Shown: piece after piece, positions 25,878-36,700 of the stretch
Numbering within the stretch: the first letter of the stretch is position 1
Layout of the letters: each line of letters starts with the position of its first letter
Assembly (NCBI GenBank): GCA_942493325.1
Contig: OW818689.1
Span: 6,138,001-6,202,000, forward strand
Origin: JAAFHB01 sp942493325
GTDB lineage: Bacteria; Bacteroidota; Bacteroidia; Bacteroidales; Prolixibacteraceae
Direction: 5' to 3'
DNA: 64,000 nt
Made by a program: the position numbers and the translations under genes
Notes under the pieces: model-generated
What the model saw: only the letters and a program-made list of their open reading frames with translations
Told to the model about the DNA's origin: nothing
Databases searched by the model: none

Positions 25878-26669
25878 CTACCGTCTCCGGAAGGATCGGT
25901 ACTTCATTGTTTTTTTTTTTAGTGTCCACGACTTATTGGAATTAAAATCACCAAAGCTGTAACTCAGACGTAAATAGCTGAAATTGTATAGCTCATACAC
26001 CTTATTGCTGACCGCTTTGCCTTCCTGATTCAATCCGGGCAGATGTACCCCGTCGAGATTGTCACTGTTTACGCCCCGAAAAGCAGATCCCAGCATAACC
26101 TTTAGTTTGTCATTGACAGAAACTGAAACTCCTCCATCCAGTACCAGTGACAACTCATCAGAAGGAGAATCCCCCGGGAAAAACTCTTTTTTATCGGTAA
26201 TGTGAGTGATGCCGACTCCAGGTTTTATATAGATATGCCATATATCATCCTCGTCACCGGGAAGCATCATCTGATTGATATTAAATGCCATCATCAGATC
26301 GAACTGGTTGATTCGGCTGTCAAAGGTCAACGGATTATCATGTACACCTGATACCGGAATCGCTGGCTGGGATTCGTCCCATGTTCCGGACAGACGTGTT
26401 GTAAGCAGATTTAGTTCAATTCCAAACGCGGGAGATATATTTCGTACGATTGCCAGACCGAAACCCGGGTTTGCTTCCCGTGACCAGTAATTGATTTTTT
26501 TTGTCTCTGCCCCCTGCTCAGGATTAACGGAGTTCATAAAAAATGAAACACCGCCCGAAACACCAATTTCCCATGGGGAGATGGCTCCGCTTTGACTGTT
26601 AAAATACCTTTGTGCAGAAGCATTCTGGAAAAAAAATAGAACCGGGAAAAGGATAAGGCAGAAAATCAT
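25878..26669 (-). CDS. Outer-membrane beta-barrel protein
   Basis: An exported protein of 263 residues from the Met at 26669, whose sequence MIFCLILFPVLFFFQNASAQ is a good signal peptide. Upstream in-frame Met codons, to 26762, would add a 31-residue hydrophilic leader, which I think is not used. The mature part alternates aromatic and polar residues in short strands (WEIGVSGGVSFFMNS, FGLAIVRNISPAFGIELNLL, IYIKPGVGITHIT, LSLVLDGGVSVSVNDKLKVM) and ends with YLRLSYSFGDF, as in OmpA/OmpW-like barrels. The extreme C-terminus (KKKTMKYRSFRRR) is basic and unusual for a barrel end, so the last residues may result from a frame change. No operon partner. Role unknown; surface or transport barrel. Confidence 0.72.
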   Translation of the reverse strand: MIFCLILFPVLFFFQNASAQRYFNSQSGAISPWEIGVSGGVSFFMNSVNPEQGAETKKINYWSREANPGFGLAIVRNISPAFGIELNLLTTRLSGTWDESQPAIPVSGVHDNPLTFDSRINQFDLMMAFNINQMMLPGDEDDIWHIYIKPGVGITHITDKKEFFPGDSPSDELSLVLDGGVSVSVNDKLKVMLGSAFRGVNSDNLDGVHLPGLNQEGKAVSNKVYELYNFSYLRLSYSFGDFNSNKSWTLKKKTMKYRSFRRR

Positions 26670-26762
26670 TTTCTCACGAATAATATACCACACCTTCGTG
26701 AGTCCCCGCATATCCGGCATCCGGCGGATTTCAGGTGGGTTAGGTGATAAAATTTGATCCAT

Positions 26763-27192
26763 GATATTTGGGTTAAGAAAAAATAATTATTACATTGTCT
26801 CTCACATAATGGACGTTTCGGGCTTCCTGTTTGCCTGGAATAATGATCTGACAAAAATAATTCCAATTTAGATTAGTGATCCGAAAGTAATCTACTTATG
26901 TGTAATATCCAAATAATACGTCCGTTTTTAATAAAGGTTTCCATTTTTTTTCAGATATGTCATTCCGGAGGAAAATGATGTAATTATTTTATAACCGATG
27001 TCGTTTCCACAGCATTATTTATGTGCATTTTTAATGTATGCTGCCACCATATTAACAACAACGAATGGGACCACGTATGTTTCCGGATCTCATCTTTTGG
27101 TTTTAGATGAAGGCTTCAATTTTGGCGAACTGACTGCTGTAGCGACCATCAAAAATATGTTTGCAATGTTTTGCTGATTTTTCACCAAAATA
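26763..27192. other. Gene-free stretch before tRNA-Val
   Basis: About 430 A+T-rich bases without a supported frame. I see no tRNA, hairpin terminator or family repeat in it. Confidence 0.5.
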
Positions 27193-27223
27193 TTTGGTGC
27201 AAATAAAAAAAGCACTATCTTTG
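27193..27223 (+). promoter_or_regulatory. Promoter of tRNA-Val
   Basis: TTTG at 27193-27196 and TATCTTTG at 27216-27223 match the Bacteroidota consensus (TTTG, 19-base gap, TAnnTTTG). The tRNA begins 44 bases downstream. This is the best promoter match in the window. Confidence 0.75.
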
Positions 27224-27266
27224 CAACACTTTTGAACGAAACAGTTACTGTTAAGTTGAAAATGAA

Positions 27267-27341
27267 GGGAGCTTAGCTCAGTTGGTTCAGAGCATCTGCC
27301 TTACAAGCAGAGGGTCGATGGTTCGAACCCATCAGTTCCCA
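27267..27341 (+). tRNA. tRNA-Val (TAC anticodon)
   Basis: Folds fully: acceptor GGGAGCT with AGTTCCC (one G-T pair), D-stem GCTC/GAGC, anticodon stem TCTGC/GCAGA with loop CTTACAA (anticodon TAC, reading GTA), T-arm GATGG-TTCGAAC-CCATC. The length is 75 bases with discriminator A, and CCA is not encoded. A consensus promoter lies upstream and an intrinsic terminator begins 6 bases downstream. Confidence 0.96.
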
Positions 27342-27346
27342 CCCTG

Positions 27347-27386
27347 AAAGCCAGAAAGTTACAAACGTAATTTTTCTGGCTTTTTC
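27347..27386 (+). terminator. Intrinsic terminator of tRNA-Val
   Basis: AAAGCCAGAAA (27347-27357) pairs perfectly over 11 bp with TTTCTGGCTTT (27373-27383), and the T-run continues. It sits directly behind the tRNA. Confidence 0.85.
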
Positions 27387-27572
27387 TTTGGTTTAAACAT
27401 GGTTTAAACATCGGGATAATTCAATCATACTTCAAAACATCACATAGGATCAGAATTTCCCGCGTAAAACTCCGTTTTATCACAAACCAAAATCAACCTG
27501 GAGACAGCCACTTGTAAATGATAAAGATACATTGCGGATGCAACACTAAGGTCATTGCTATTTTAAATCGAT

Positions 27573-28460
27573 TTACTGTGGTTTAAAGTAATACCTTATA
27601 CTGAGTTTTAGCCCTATTGATTGTAAAGACACTTTACTACATCCACCCATTAGACTGTTCAACTGATCAGCATCCATTGATAGCTGGAATTTATCGTCAG
27701 GAACATAGGCCGATATATTTGAAAGCGATTTATTGTAAGTGGCTGCAACTCCGAACTGAATATTTTCTTGAACGAGCCAATCAAATCCGGCGGAGGCTAT
27801 AGCACTTATTATGTACTTTTTTAGTTCTAATTCACCGACGGCAACAGTACTATGGTTATCAGGAAAACCATAGGCAGGAAGATTTTCAAGAAGAACATTA
27901 TAAGCAGGAAAATATCCTTTATAGGTAAATGTTCCGCTGCCCGAATAACTTCTTTTGATCGGAACTGCCACATTTGCACCAGCTTTTAAGAAAAAGCCAT
28001 AAACCTTACCAAATGGTAGTCGAAAATTCAAATAAAAGGGAACACTTACAATGCCGATTTCCTGATCCTCCCTAATATTTGATCCTGTTACCCTGCGTTC
28101 ATACGGTTCATTTTCCGAATCCTGTGTGTTAAAATTATTTTGATAACTAGTGAGATTTACCTGACTCCTGTATGAATTGTATTCAATGCCCGTTGACAAT
28201 CCCAAATTTCCCGAAAAGAAATATCCGAACTCGGCTGAACCAGTGAAGGAATTCATGCTATTGCTCTTAAGTCCGGCAACAGATAGGATGCCTTCAGTGA
28301 TAATATGCGTCTGAGCCAAACCCCCATCAAGTCCGATAAATAAACCAGGTTTTACTGTGCCACCGGTATGCCTTATCTGTGAAAAGATTTCAATCTGAAA
28401 ACACATAAAAATTAAGGCTGTAAAAAATACTAGTTTGGAATTTATTTGATAGATTTTCAT
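27573..28460 (-). CDS. Outer-membrane beta-barrel protein downstream of the cohesin-like surface protein
   Basis: A 295-residue exported protein with signal peptide (LVFFTALIFMCFQIEIFSQ) and short alternating strands such as GLFIGLDGGLAQTHII, GSAEFGYFFSGNLGLSTGIEYNS, PFYLNFRLPFGKVYGFFLKAG, AIASAGFDWLVQENIQFGVAATY and the ending SIGLKLSIRYYFKPQ with a terminal aromatic strand, as in PorT/OmpW-like barrels. It starts 10 bases beyond the stop of the 1695-aa surface protein, so the two are almost certainly cotranscribed. In Bacteroidota, genes for type IX-secreted giant surface proteins are often followed by a barrel partner (PorP/SprF type). This barrel is not clearly of that family but may play the same docking role. 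Confidence 0.78.
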   Translation of the reverse strand: MKIYQINSKLVFFTALIFMCFQIEIFSQIRHTGGTVKPGLFIGLDGGLAQTHIITEGILSVAGLKSNSMNSFTGSAEFGYFFSGNLGLSTGIEYNSYRSQVNLTSYQNNFNTQDSENEPYERRVTGSNIREDQEIGIVSVPFYLNFRLPFGKVYGFFLKAGANVAVPIKRSYSGSGTFTYKGYFPAYNVLLENLPAYGFPDNHSTVAVGELELKKYIISAIASAGFDWLVQENIQFGVAATYNKSLSNISAYVPDDKFQLSMDADQLNSLMGGCSKVSLQSIGLKLSIRYYFKPQ

Positions 28461-28470
28461 CTGATTTTTT

Positions 28471-31400
28471 TTACTTTATGACAACAATTTTTGTAAAATA
28501 CATATCCTCCCCGTTTACGATTACTTTCACGATATAAACTCCGTTCTTCAAATTACTTACGGGTATAGCTTTAAGCAGTTCATCGTTCACATTCTTTGCC
28601 TGTAATTCCAACACTACCTGGCCGGTCGTATTTATTAAGGTAACAGTTGTTTTTTCGTCGGTTGCATCCTTTAATTCAGAGGTGTCCATTAATTTGAGTG
28701 CGAAACTTACTGATGCAGGATTTGGATAAACGAAGAGCGATTTTAGCCCTGCGGCAATCACCTGAACCGGATCTGATGAATTTTTACACCCATCGAGGTC
28801 AGTGGTCATCACCGAGTAACTACCCGATTGTTTTTCTGTTGAGAAATATTGCAGGGTTGCATTTGGAATTAAGGTGCTGCCCTTGTACCATTGGTAACCT
28901 GAAATTAAATTGTCAAGGTTATAACAGATCAGCAAATCTCCCCATTTGGCTTTTATCTCAGGAATTACACCTGTCTTAACAACAACGGATGACTCGTTAC
29001 CGAAATTGCTTTCAGCACCGCCGTTATTCACTGCCGTGATCCTGAAATAATTCATCTGACCTCGTGTGAGTCCTGATATTATTTTTTCAGTCTCCGATAT
29101 GCCACCCGTTGTGGAGTCTATCTGTGTTGTGGGATTGCTTGTCGTACCCTGATAGATCCTGTAACGTTTGAAATTTGGATCGGTGTTTTGATTCCATTTT
29201 AAGGTTACCTGGTCATTGCATGATGTAGCGGTCAGTCCTGCAGGCGCCGCGGGTTGCGCATGGATAACCACATTGGCTGATGGAACTGACGTGCACCCTG
29301 AAGCATTGGTCACGGTGTAGGACCAGGTTCCGGCTGCAAGTCCCGATGCAGTCACACTAATTCCTGTTCCTGGTGTTGTTGTTCCTCCGGGAGTTGTTGT
29401 TAAGTTCCAGGTTCCGGTTGCCGGTAATCCATTTAAAATTACACTCCCGGTCGTTACTGTCCTGGCCGGTTGAGTAATAATTCCCAACAGAGGAGGTGTT
29501 GGTGTCGGCGGTTGAACATTGACCGTTACACTGGTTCCGTGGGAAGTACATCCGGCGGCGCTTCTTGCAGTAACATTGTAGGTGCCTGCAGGAACACCGG
29601 TGAAAATCCCCGTTGTATTGGTATAAGTCAAATCATCAATACTGTAAGTCATTCCCGATCCTGTTGGAGCGGTTACCGTGATGGTTCCTGTGGATACAGT
29701 ACAGGTTGGTTGCAAGGTTGCACCCGCTGTTGGTGGGGTCGGTGTCGGCGGTTGCGCATTGATGGTTATAGTAGTCACGGCGGAAATAACGCCATCAGCA
29801 TTTCTGGCAGTTATACTGTAAATGCCGGCAGGTAACAGGGTGAATATACCATTTGTATTGGTATGGCCGGACCCGTTGATGCTGTATGCAATGCCTGTAC
29901 CTATTGGATCAGTTACCATTATCGTGCCAGTGGATACGGTACAGGTTGGTTGCTGGATGGTAGCGACAGGTGCTTTAAAGACCTGTAAAATAGTAATTAC
30001 AACCTGGTCTGCAGGAGAATTTGCTTTTCCATCATTAACTACAAGCGTGAAGGTGTATTCTGTGCGAGCATTGACTTCGGGAGCCGTAAATGTTGGTTTT
30101 GCAAAAGATATTGAACTCAGTGTAATACCCGAGGGAGCAGTCCATTTATAAGTTAATACATCGTTATCCGGATCCGAAGAGCCGGAACCATCAAGCGTAT
30201 ACAAACTGTTTTTATTAATAGTTTGGTCTGCACCAGCATTGGCAACTGGTACTTTATTGACTTGTTTTACCGTAACAACAACATGAGCAGCAGGAGAATC
30301 CAACATGCCATCATTAACCACTAACGAGAAAGTGTAAGTTGTATTTACTGCTATTTCAGGAGCAGTAAATGTTGGATTCACTGCAGTAACAGAGCTTAGT
30401 GTAATTCCTGCAGGAGTACCCCATCTATAAGTGAGCGGATTTCCATCAGGATCTGTTGATGCTAAACCATCCAAAGTAATAGTTACCCCTTCATCAACAG
30501 ATTGTTCAATTCCCGCATTGGCTACCGGAGGTTTATTGACCTGTTTTATGGTTACCACTATCTGATCAGCCGGTGAGTCAACCATTCCGTCATTAACGAC
30601 AAGGGTAAAAGTAAAATCAGTGTTTACAGAGACTTCAGGAGCTGTAAACGATGGCTTTGAAATAGTGGTTGAATTTAGTGTAATTCCTGCAGGAGCTGTC
30701 CATTTAAAGGTCAAAGGATTTGCATCCGGATCAGAAGACGTTGAACTATCCAAAGTAATAATTGAATCTTCGTTGATTGATTGGTCCGGACCAGCATTTG
30801 CTACTGGTACTTTGTTGACATTTTTAACGGCGATTATGACCTGATCGATAGGAGAATCTGTTATTCCATCATTAACCACCAAAAAGAAGGTGTAGTCTGT
30901 GTTGGCATTGACCTCAGAAGCTGTAAAGGTTGGTTTCGCGATGGAAGTTGAACTAAGGATAATTCCAACCGGTGCGCTCCATTTATAGGTCAATGAATTT
31001 CCTTCAGGATCCGATGAAGCCGTGCCATCCAGCGTAACAACTGCTCCTTCGAAAACAGATTGATCAATTCCACCATTGGCTATCGGACTCTTATTTACCT
31101 GCTTAATAGTTACCACCACCTGGTCGGCCGGTGAATCAACCATTCCGTCATTGACAACAAGGGTAAAAGTGAAATCAGTGTTTACTGTGATTTCAGGAGC
31201 AGTAAAGGTAGGTTTTACAACAGTTGTTGAACTCATCGTAATCCCGACAGGTGCCATCCATCTATAGGATAACGAATTTCCATCAGGATCGGTCGAGGCC
31301 GATCCATCCAAAGCAATCGTCGATCCTTCATTGACAGACTGATCAATACCGGAATTGGCTACAGGCGTTTTATTCGAATTCTTAACCGTCATGATCACCT

Positions 31401-33558
31401 GATCACCTGGTGAATCCTCATTTCCGTCATTCATTACCAAAGTAAACGTATAATTTGTATTTGATGTGACTTCAGGTGCTGTAAACGTGGGTTTTGCAAC
31501 GGTAGTTGAACTCAATGTAATTCCTGCTGGTGCACTCCATTTGTACGTGATTGGATCTCCATCCGGGTCTGAAGATGCCGAGCCATCCAATGTAACGGTT
31601 GTTCCTTCGAATACAGACTGATCGGGACCGGCATTGGCAATGGGAGGATTCTTTAATTTCAGAATGTTTAAAACTCCGTTTTTGGATGAGTATAAAATGT
31701 TTTCTGATTTGATGTTGCTTATCAGTGTATTGCTAAACGTCAGGTTGTATGCTCCGGGTAAAAGGTTTGTTTCGGCCTTAAATGGAATATTCAGGATCGG
31801 ACCTGATGTACCTGTAAATGTTTTTTGCCCGGGGCTGTAAACAAGAATTCGCAAGCTGGTATTTGATAAGGCTATGGGTGCCAATACATGATCTTGTTTA
31901 CGGGCAGTCAATGCAATAGCGTTTAAATCGGGAGTAAACCCATCCGGGAAGGTTAGGTCGAATTGGAAAGCGACAAAAGGTTCTTCATTCTCTATTTCGA
32001 TGGGAACAATCTTACTTTCCCCCGGTCTGATATATTGGGTATTGATCAGCAAATAGTTGGGCGAAAAGGCATTTCCTGATAACTGGATAGTAAATGGATT
32101 CTCATCCGGATCGTTACTGACTATTTTTAGGGTTCCTGTTGTCGCCCCTTTCAAAGAATTTCCAAAATCAACCGGCAAATCAAAAGTACCATATGCCGGA
32201 ATAGTGACTGGAAGTATTTGTGTACTTTTAAAGTAATCGTTCGGGAACATCAGCTGGCTAATAATCAGTGGCTCCTGTCCATAGTTGCGAATACGGAGAA
32301 GCATGGTTGCACTGGACAAAACGGATACATCACCAAAATTGAGCTGTGGTAAAGCATCAATATCCGGAGCTGTGATTTGTAATTGTCCACCATATGAAGC
32401 GGATACAATATTATCCCCCAAAGTATTGGCAATAATAACATTGCTGATGCTGATCTGGTAATAGTTGGATGATCCTGTTAACAGGAAATCCAGGCTGAGC
32501 ACCTTACCACTGGTCCCTGTGAAGGTTTTATTGGACGGTGAAAATACCAAAACACGAAGTGTCTGTGCATTCAGTTGGTTGACAGTCACTGTTTGGTCCT
32601 GCAAACGAAATAACAGGGCTGTTTCGGCAACATAAGTCAAGGGTTGTGGCAGGTTTATATCAAACTGAAATCCGGTAAACGCTTCCATATTGTTTAACGT
32701 AAAATCGAGTTTTCTTGTCGAAGAGGATGCCCCGGAGATGTTTCCCGTATGGATCTCGTTTACTGCATACGCCATAGCATTTAAGGCAACTGTAGCTGTT
32801 GGTTGGTCTGGATCGTTGCTGTTGATCTGTAATTCTTTGGCAAATGTACCTTTGGCTAATGGTGAAAATTTCACGGGTAAAGTGCTGCTACTATTGGCAC
32901 TGATGATGAAATTATTAGCTACTGTTGTTGAAAATTGGGGATCGTTGAAATTCAGGCTGCTGATCGTGAGATCACGATTGCCTTCATTGGTAATCTGGAC
33001 GGTTTGTATTGGCGAACTTTCAAGCGGTACACTTCCATAATTAATTACAGTAGCCGATAACTTAAGATTAGGAGCTAAAACAATTACCTGTCCGTCAGTT
33101 GAGCTGGTAAGAATATTCGCTGTTTGACTATCCCCAAGCACCGGTTGTTTGATCTCAAGCTTGTAAGTGGCAGGAAAAGTACCCGACTTAAATGTAAAGC
33201 TCACCAAAGGTCCTGTGCTACCAGTAAAAGCGGAATTACCTGCCGAATATCCAATCAGTCGGAGTATATTCCCGCTAACTACGCTGGCGCTTAGGCTATG
33301 ACCTGAGATCCTCGCAGTAGTGAGTTGTGCCGTACCGGCGACATAACTAAATCCTTCAGGAATTGGAATATCTGCCTGGAAGGCTACGAACGGATCGCTG
33401 TTCTCAGCCTCAAGCTGAATCACAAAATCAGTATTTGGCAAGACCTGATACTGACCGATTTTCAGGACATTCGTTGCCGAAAGACCTTGGCAGATAAATA
33501 TTCCGCTCAGGAATAATAATGTTCCAACCAGATAACTTTTTTTCTTGAAATGAATCAT
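28471..33558 (-). CDS. Giant surface protein: cohesin-like, PKD-like, FN3, type IX sorting domain
   Basis: A 1695-residue secreted protein with a signal peptide (residues 1-27). Domains by eye: cohesin-like 1 (about 30-160, VAFQADIPIPEGFSYVAG, FTGSTGPLVSFTFKSG); Hydin/choice-of-anchor-like (165-265, NDPDQPTATVALNAMAY); cohesin-like 2 (270-400, FTGFQFDINLPQPLTYV); a second anchor-like domain (405-500); cohesin-like 3 (505-635, FVAFQFDLTFPDGF); six PKD-like repeats of about 93 residues (636-1190, each IANAGPDQSV..., SSDPDGDPITYKW); three SprB-like modules (1195-1435); FN3 (1436-1525); an Ig-like module (1526-1605); and a sorting domain (from 1611, LFVYPNPASVSFALKL ... NGVYIVKVIVNG). The protein should leave by type IX secretion and be surface-anchored. 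Next to dockerin-bearing proteases, it could act as a scaffold. Confidence 0.85.
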   Translation of the reverse strand: MIHFKKKSYLVGTLLFLSGIFICQGLSATNVLKIGQYQVLPNTDFVIQLEAENSDPFVAFQADIPIPEGFSYVAGTAQLTTARISGHSLSASVVSGNILRLIGYSAGNSAFTGSTGPLVSFTFKSGTFPATYKLEIKQPVLGDSQTANILTSSTDGQVIVLAPNLKLSATVINYGSVPLESSPIQTVQITNEGNRDLTISSLNFNDPQFSTTVANNFIISANSSSTLPVKFSPLAKGTFAKELQINSNDPDQPTATVALNAMAYAVNEIHTGNISGASSSTRKLDFTLNNMEAFTGFQFDINLPQPLTYVAETALLFRLQDQTVTVNQLNAQTLRVLVFSPSNKTFTGTSGKVLSLDFLLTGSSNYYQISISNVIIANTLGDNIVSASYGGQLQITAPDIDALPQLNFGDVSVLSSATMLLRIRNYGQEPLIISQLMFPNDYFKSTQILPVTIPAYGTFDLPVDFGNSLKGATTGTLKIVSNDPDENPFTIQLSGNAFSPNYLLINTQYIRPGESKIVPIEIENEEPFVAFQFDLTFPDGFTPDLNAIALTARKQDHVLAPIALSNTSLRILVYSPGQKTFTGTSGPILNIPFKAETNLLPGAYNLTFSNTLISNIKSENILYSSKNGVLNILKLKNPPIANAGPDQSVFEGTTVTLDGSASSDPDGDPITYKWSAPAGITLSSTTVAKPTFTAPEVTSNTNYTFTLVMNDGNEDSPGDQVIMTVKNSNKTPVANSGIDQSVNEGSTIALDGSASTDPDGNSLSYRWMAPVGITMSSTTVVKPTFTAPEITVNTDFTFTLVVNDGMVDSPADQVVVTIKQVNKSPIANGGIDQSVFEGAVVTLDGTASSDPEGNSLTYKWSAPVGIILSSTSIAKPTFTASEVNANTDYTFFLVVNDGITDSPIDQVIIAVKNVNKVPVANAGPDQSINEDSIITLDSSTSSDPDANPLTFKWTAPAGITLNSTTISKPSFTAPEVSVNTDFTFTLVVNDGMVDSPADQIVVTIKQVNKPPVANAGIEQSVDEGVTITLDGLASTDPDGNPLTYRWGTPAGITLSSVTAVNPTFTAPEIAVNTTYTFSLVVNDGMLDSPAAHVVVTVKQVNKVPVANAGADQTINKNSLYTLDGSGSSDPDNDVLTYKWTAPSGITLSSISFAKPTFTAPEVNARTEYTFTLVVNDGKANSPADQVVITILQVFKAPVATIQQPTCTVSTGTIMVTDPIGTGIAYSINGSGHTNTNGIFTLLPAGIYSITARNADGVISAVTTITINAQPPTPTPPTAGATLQPTCTVSTGTITVTAPTGSGMTYSIDDLTYTNTTGIFTGVPAGTYNVTARSAAGCTSHGTSVTVNVQPPTPTPPLLGIITQPARTVTTGSVILNGLPATGTWNLTTTPGGTTTPGTGISVTASGLAAGTWSYTVTNASGCTSVPSANVVIHAQPAAPAGLTATSCNDQVTLKWNQNTDPNFKRYRIYQGTTSNPTTQIDSTTGGISETEKIISGLTRGQMNYFRITAVNNGGAESNFGNESSVVVKTGVIPEIKAKWGDLLICYNLDNLISGYQWYKGSTLIPNATLQYFSTEKQSGSYSVMTTDLDGCKNSSDPVQVIAAGLKSLFVYPNPASVSFALKLMDTSELKDATDEKTTVTLINTTGQVVLELQAKNVNDELLKAIPVSNLKNGVYIVKVIVNGEDMYFTKIVVIK
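29985..31650 (-). repeat. Six tandem PKD-like coding repeats (about 280 bp each)
   Basis: Units begin at about 31640, 31365, 31080, 30810, 30525 and 30240 on the minus strand, each opening with (I/V)AN.G.(D/E)Q and containing (S/A)STDPDG... and NDG..(D/N)SPADQ. They are similar at both protein and DNA level, so copy number may vary by recombination. Confidence 0.8.
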
Positions 33559-33581
33559 TTTATCGTATATCTTTTTTTAAA

Positions 33582-33612
33582 CCTCTGTGGTACTCTGTGC
33601 AACTCAGTGTAA
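33582..33612. repeat. CACAGAG-type dispersed repeat
   Basis: CTCTGTGGTACTCTGTGCAA is one of several short runs of CTCTGTG/CACAGAG units found only between genes (others near 21670, 42240-42370 and 44470-44540). The rest of 33559-33783 shows no coding frame. Confidence 0.5.
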
Positions 33613-33783
33613 AATGCTTTTAACACCAAGAACCAACGAGGGCACTCATTTTTTCTAGCCTGTCCCTGCCTGCCCCGATTTTTAGGGGGTATCAGGAATT
33701 TTTCAGTAGATTGTAACAGAGAAAATAACTTTTTGTAATTCTGTAAATCCGTGTAATCCTTTACCAAATCCGTGTAATCTTTT

Positions 33784-36700
33784 TCAATTCACAATCATTT
33801 TTCTTGCCGGGCAGACAAATTGTTTTTTTCCCTGCCTCACTTCGAGCACACAGACCAACAATCCCTTATGAAAGTCGGAATCCCATTGCAGCAGATGTTC
33901 ACCTATAATTGGATTTGGTAACCTGATGATTTTCACTTCCTGTCCCGCAATATTGAAAATGCGGATGACCGCCTCATCAACGGGTTCAAAAATCAGGTAA
34001 GGAATAGTTGTTAGATTGCTAAACGGATTCGGAAAGTTTTGCCCTAACTCAGCTACCAGCTTCTTCGGGTTATCGAGGATCCTACCTATTTCAGGAACAA
34101 GGAAATCAACAGCAATAGATGTTCCGGTTTTGTCGGCAAAAATGGCTTCGGTAATTCCACTGCCATTTTTGAGTTTCAGCAAAGGAATACCGTTACCCGC
34201 AGGAATGCTTTTGCCCGACATGCTGTAATAAAGTAACTGCAATCCATTCTCTTGCTGACTATAACCCGACTCAAACCCTTCGAGCGCTTTGAGTTTTTGA
34301 ATATCTTCAACAGCAGTTGCTCCATTGATTTCAAACTGAATACCTCCAATCTCCACGGGAGTATCGGCAAACAGCGTATCGTTTTTGACATACAAATGGA
34401 TCTGCTGATTCGAAGCAACCATTGCCGACTTTTTACCAAGAATAACGTTTACTACTGCAACGATATCGAGCACATTTATTTTTCCATCACCATTATAATC
34501 AGCTGCCTCGAAAATAAATGGTTGCGGGTTATTGTTCAGTAAATAAGCCACTATGGAAGTAATATCCAGTACGTTTATAGCTAAATCACCATTAGCATCA
34601 CCATTAGGCGCATCAAATGGTGTTGCCTGAACAACTTTTGAAAAATCTCCCGATGACAGGTCCGTTCGTACTGGCTTGAATATATAATAATATTTAGTTC
34701 CGGGATTAACTGAAAAGTCGGTATATAAGCTGTCTGTTATAAGGGTATTGTTAATAAGAACCGTATCACTAAAAGTGGAAGAAGTGGGAATCGTAAAACG
34801 ATACATATTATAACCAACCACATTCGTTTTATCTGACAAAGGCCATTCAAGTTTTACTTTGCCAATCCCCGGTGTTGCTATAAACTCGAGCGATTGAGAA
34901 CTTGCGGCCTGAACCACAAACTTAAACCGGCTCCGTTCAATCGGAATTTCAAAATGCTCCAGATCCTTTGCATATGCAACGCGAATCATATTTTCCCCAT
35001 CGCCCGTGCTTACATCAATTGTTTTGTAAGCAGTCCAGGTTTTATGATCGGAGCTCCACCTGGCTGAATCCAATGCTACATTTTGAGTGTAAGGGAAACG
35101 GACTCCAAAGGTTAGAAATGGCGTAAAAGCAGGATCCATCGGCCGATTAAAATATACCGAGAATTTTGTGGGGCCATTACCAATAATAAGCGATGTATCC
35201 TGTGGATTCTTTTCATTGATCTCAACTTTCCAGGTTACTCCGTGACATGATTCAGGCGGCGTTTGTAATATCGTTTTTGGTTCAAGAACTGACACTGAAC
35301 TATTTTCGTAAAAATCAAGAATTTGTAAGTTGATTGTTGCGATATCTGAAGTCCCCCAATAATTTTGATTTAACTTGTATATTCCCATGGGCCAACCGTT
35401 CCAATCCGAAGTAGATACGCTATATTTATTATTATTTATAAATGTATTATTGATTATCGAATCCAAGCCTTGAGGATAGGGAAGGTGATGACCATAAATC
35501 ATCAATGCTGCGGTCTTATTTAAATCCTGATTATCTGCGAGAATATTATTCTTGAATGTTGCTATTTCCCACGCTTTTATCATAGCATTTTCAGCATTTG
35601 GCCAACTAAAGTTGTTCTCAGTAAATACGTTATATTGATAATTTCCCTCATTTTTGAATGAAAACAAATTTTTAGAAAAATTATTTCTGAAAAGAGAATG
35701 ATGAATTTTCGTTGGATTCACCAGGTATGTGTTCCATAATGGTGCTCCATCCTGGAAAATACAATATGAGAAATTTGAATAAGCATTATTCGCCATGGTT
35801 ATACTGTGGACAAAAGAATCATCAGCACCTTTAAATGTGATCCTGTCATCGGGCGTTCCAACAGCGTACAAGTGTTTCATTATCATTAAAAAAGCATTGT
35901 TTTTAAATCTTAGTATTACACCCGGATCAATAATTAGGGAATCAATAATGGAAGGTTCTGTCACGAGATAATATGCATTTCCTTTCAAATGTAGCAACCC
36001 AGCATATGTTCCATGAATTTCAATTCCATGTTCAACTTTAATCGATATTTTATTGTAAATAGTATCTCGTTTTCCCTGTTGGTAAATTAGTATTTGAAAA
36101 CTGATCATTCTGGCATCGACTAAATTACTGTCAATTTTGATCTTGATTGCATCTAAACTTGTTTGCGTTCCATAGGTTGAAATCCTTCCAAGATAACAGT
36201 TATTATCAAGAATTTTGGCCACAGTTTTGTCTTCAAACTCTGCAAATCGAAGCATTGCATAAATACTATCTCCAAAGCCTCCGGCATTTTTTACAGTTAC
36301 ATGCATGTTGATGGTTTCACCGGCATCCGGTCTGCCATCGTTATCGTCGCCAGGCTGGGTATCGGAAATTTCATTTTTTACATAGTATAGTTCTGGCGGG
36401 GGATTGGTTGTTGTACATTTCAAAATATTTAGCACTCCAGCCTGCATCTTGTTCAATTTTATGGTTTGTATCAGCTTGGCAAATACCTGCTCGTTCGAAA
36501 GCTTAGGGTCGTAACTCTTCATTAAAGCAATACTACCAGCTACCAAAGGACAAGCCATTGAAGTTCCACTGTATGCACGGTACTGTCCGTTCGGCACGGT
36601 ACTCATAACTGAAACTCCGGGGGCCCGCATCTCATAGTTGTAATCGTGCTCATTAAAATAAATGCTTCCGTAAGGTCTTCCATCTGAAATCACCGGGCCT

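Noticed and set aside
29985..31650. Long tandem DNA repeat read as noncoding satellite
   Set aside because: It lies within one continuous frame and encodes PKD-like domains with conserved residues, so it is protein repeat DNA.
33555..33767. 70-codon frame
   Set aside because: It lies in CACAGAG-type repeat DNA, has no family motif and no plausible start context.
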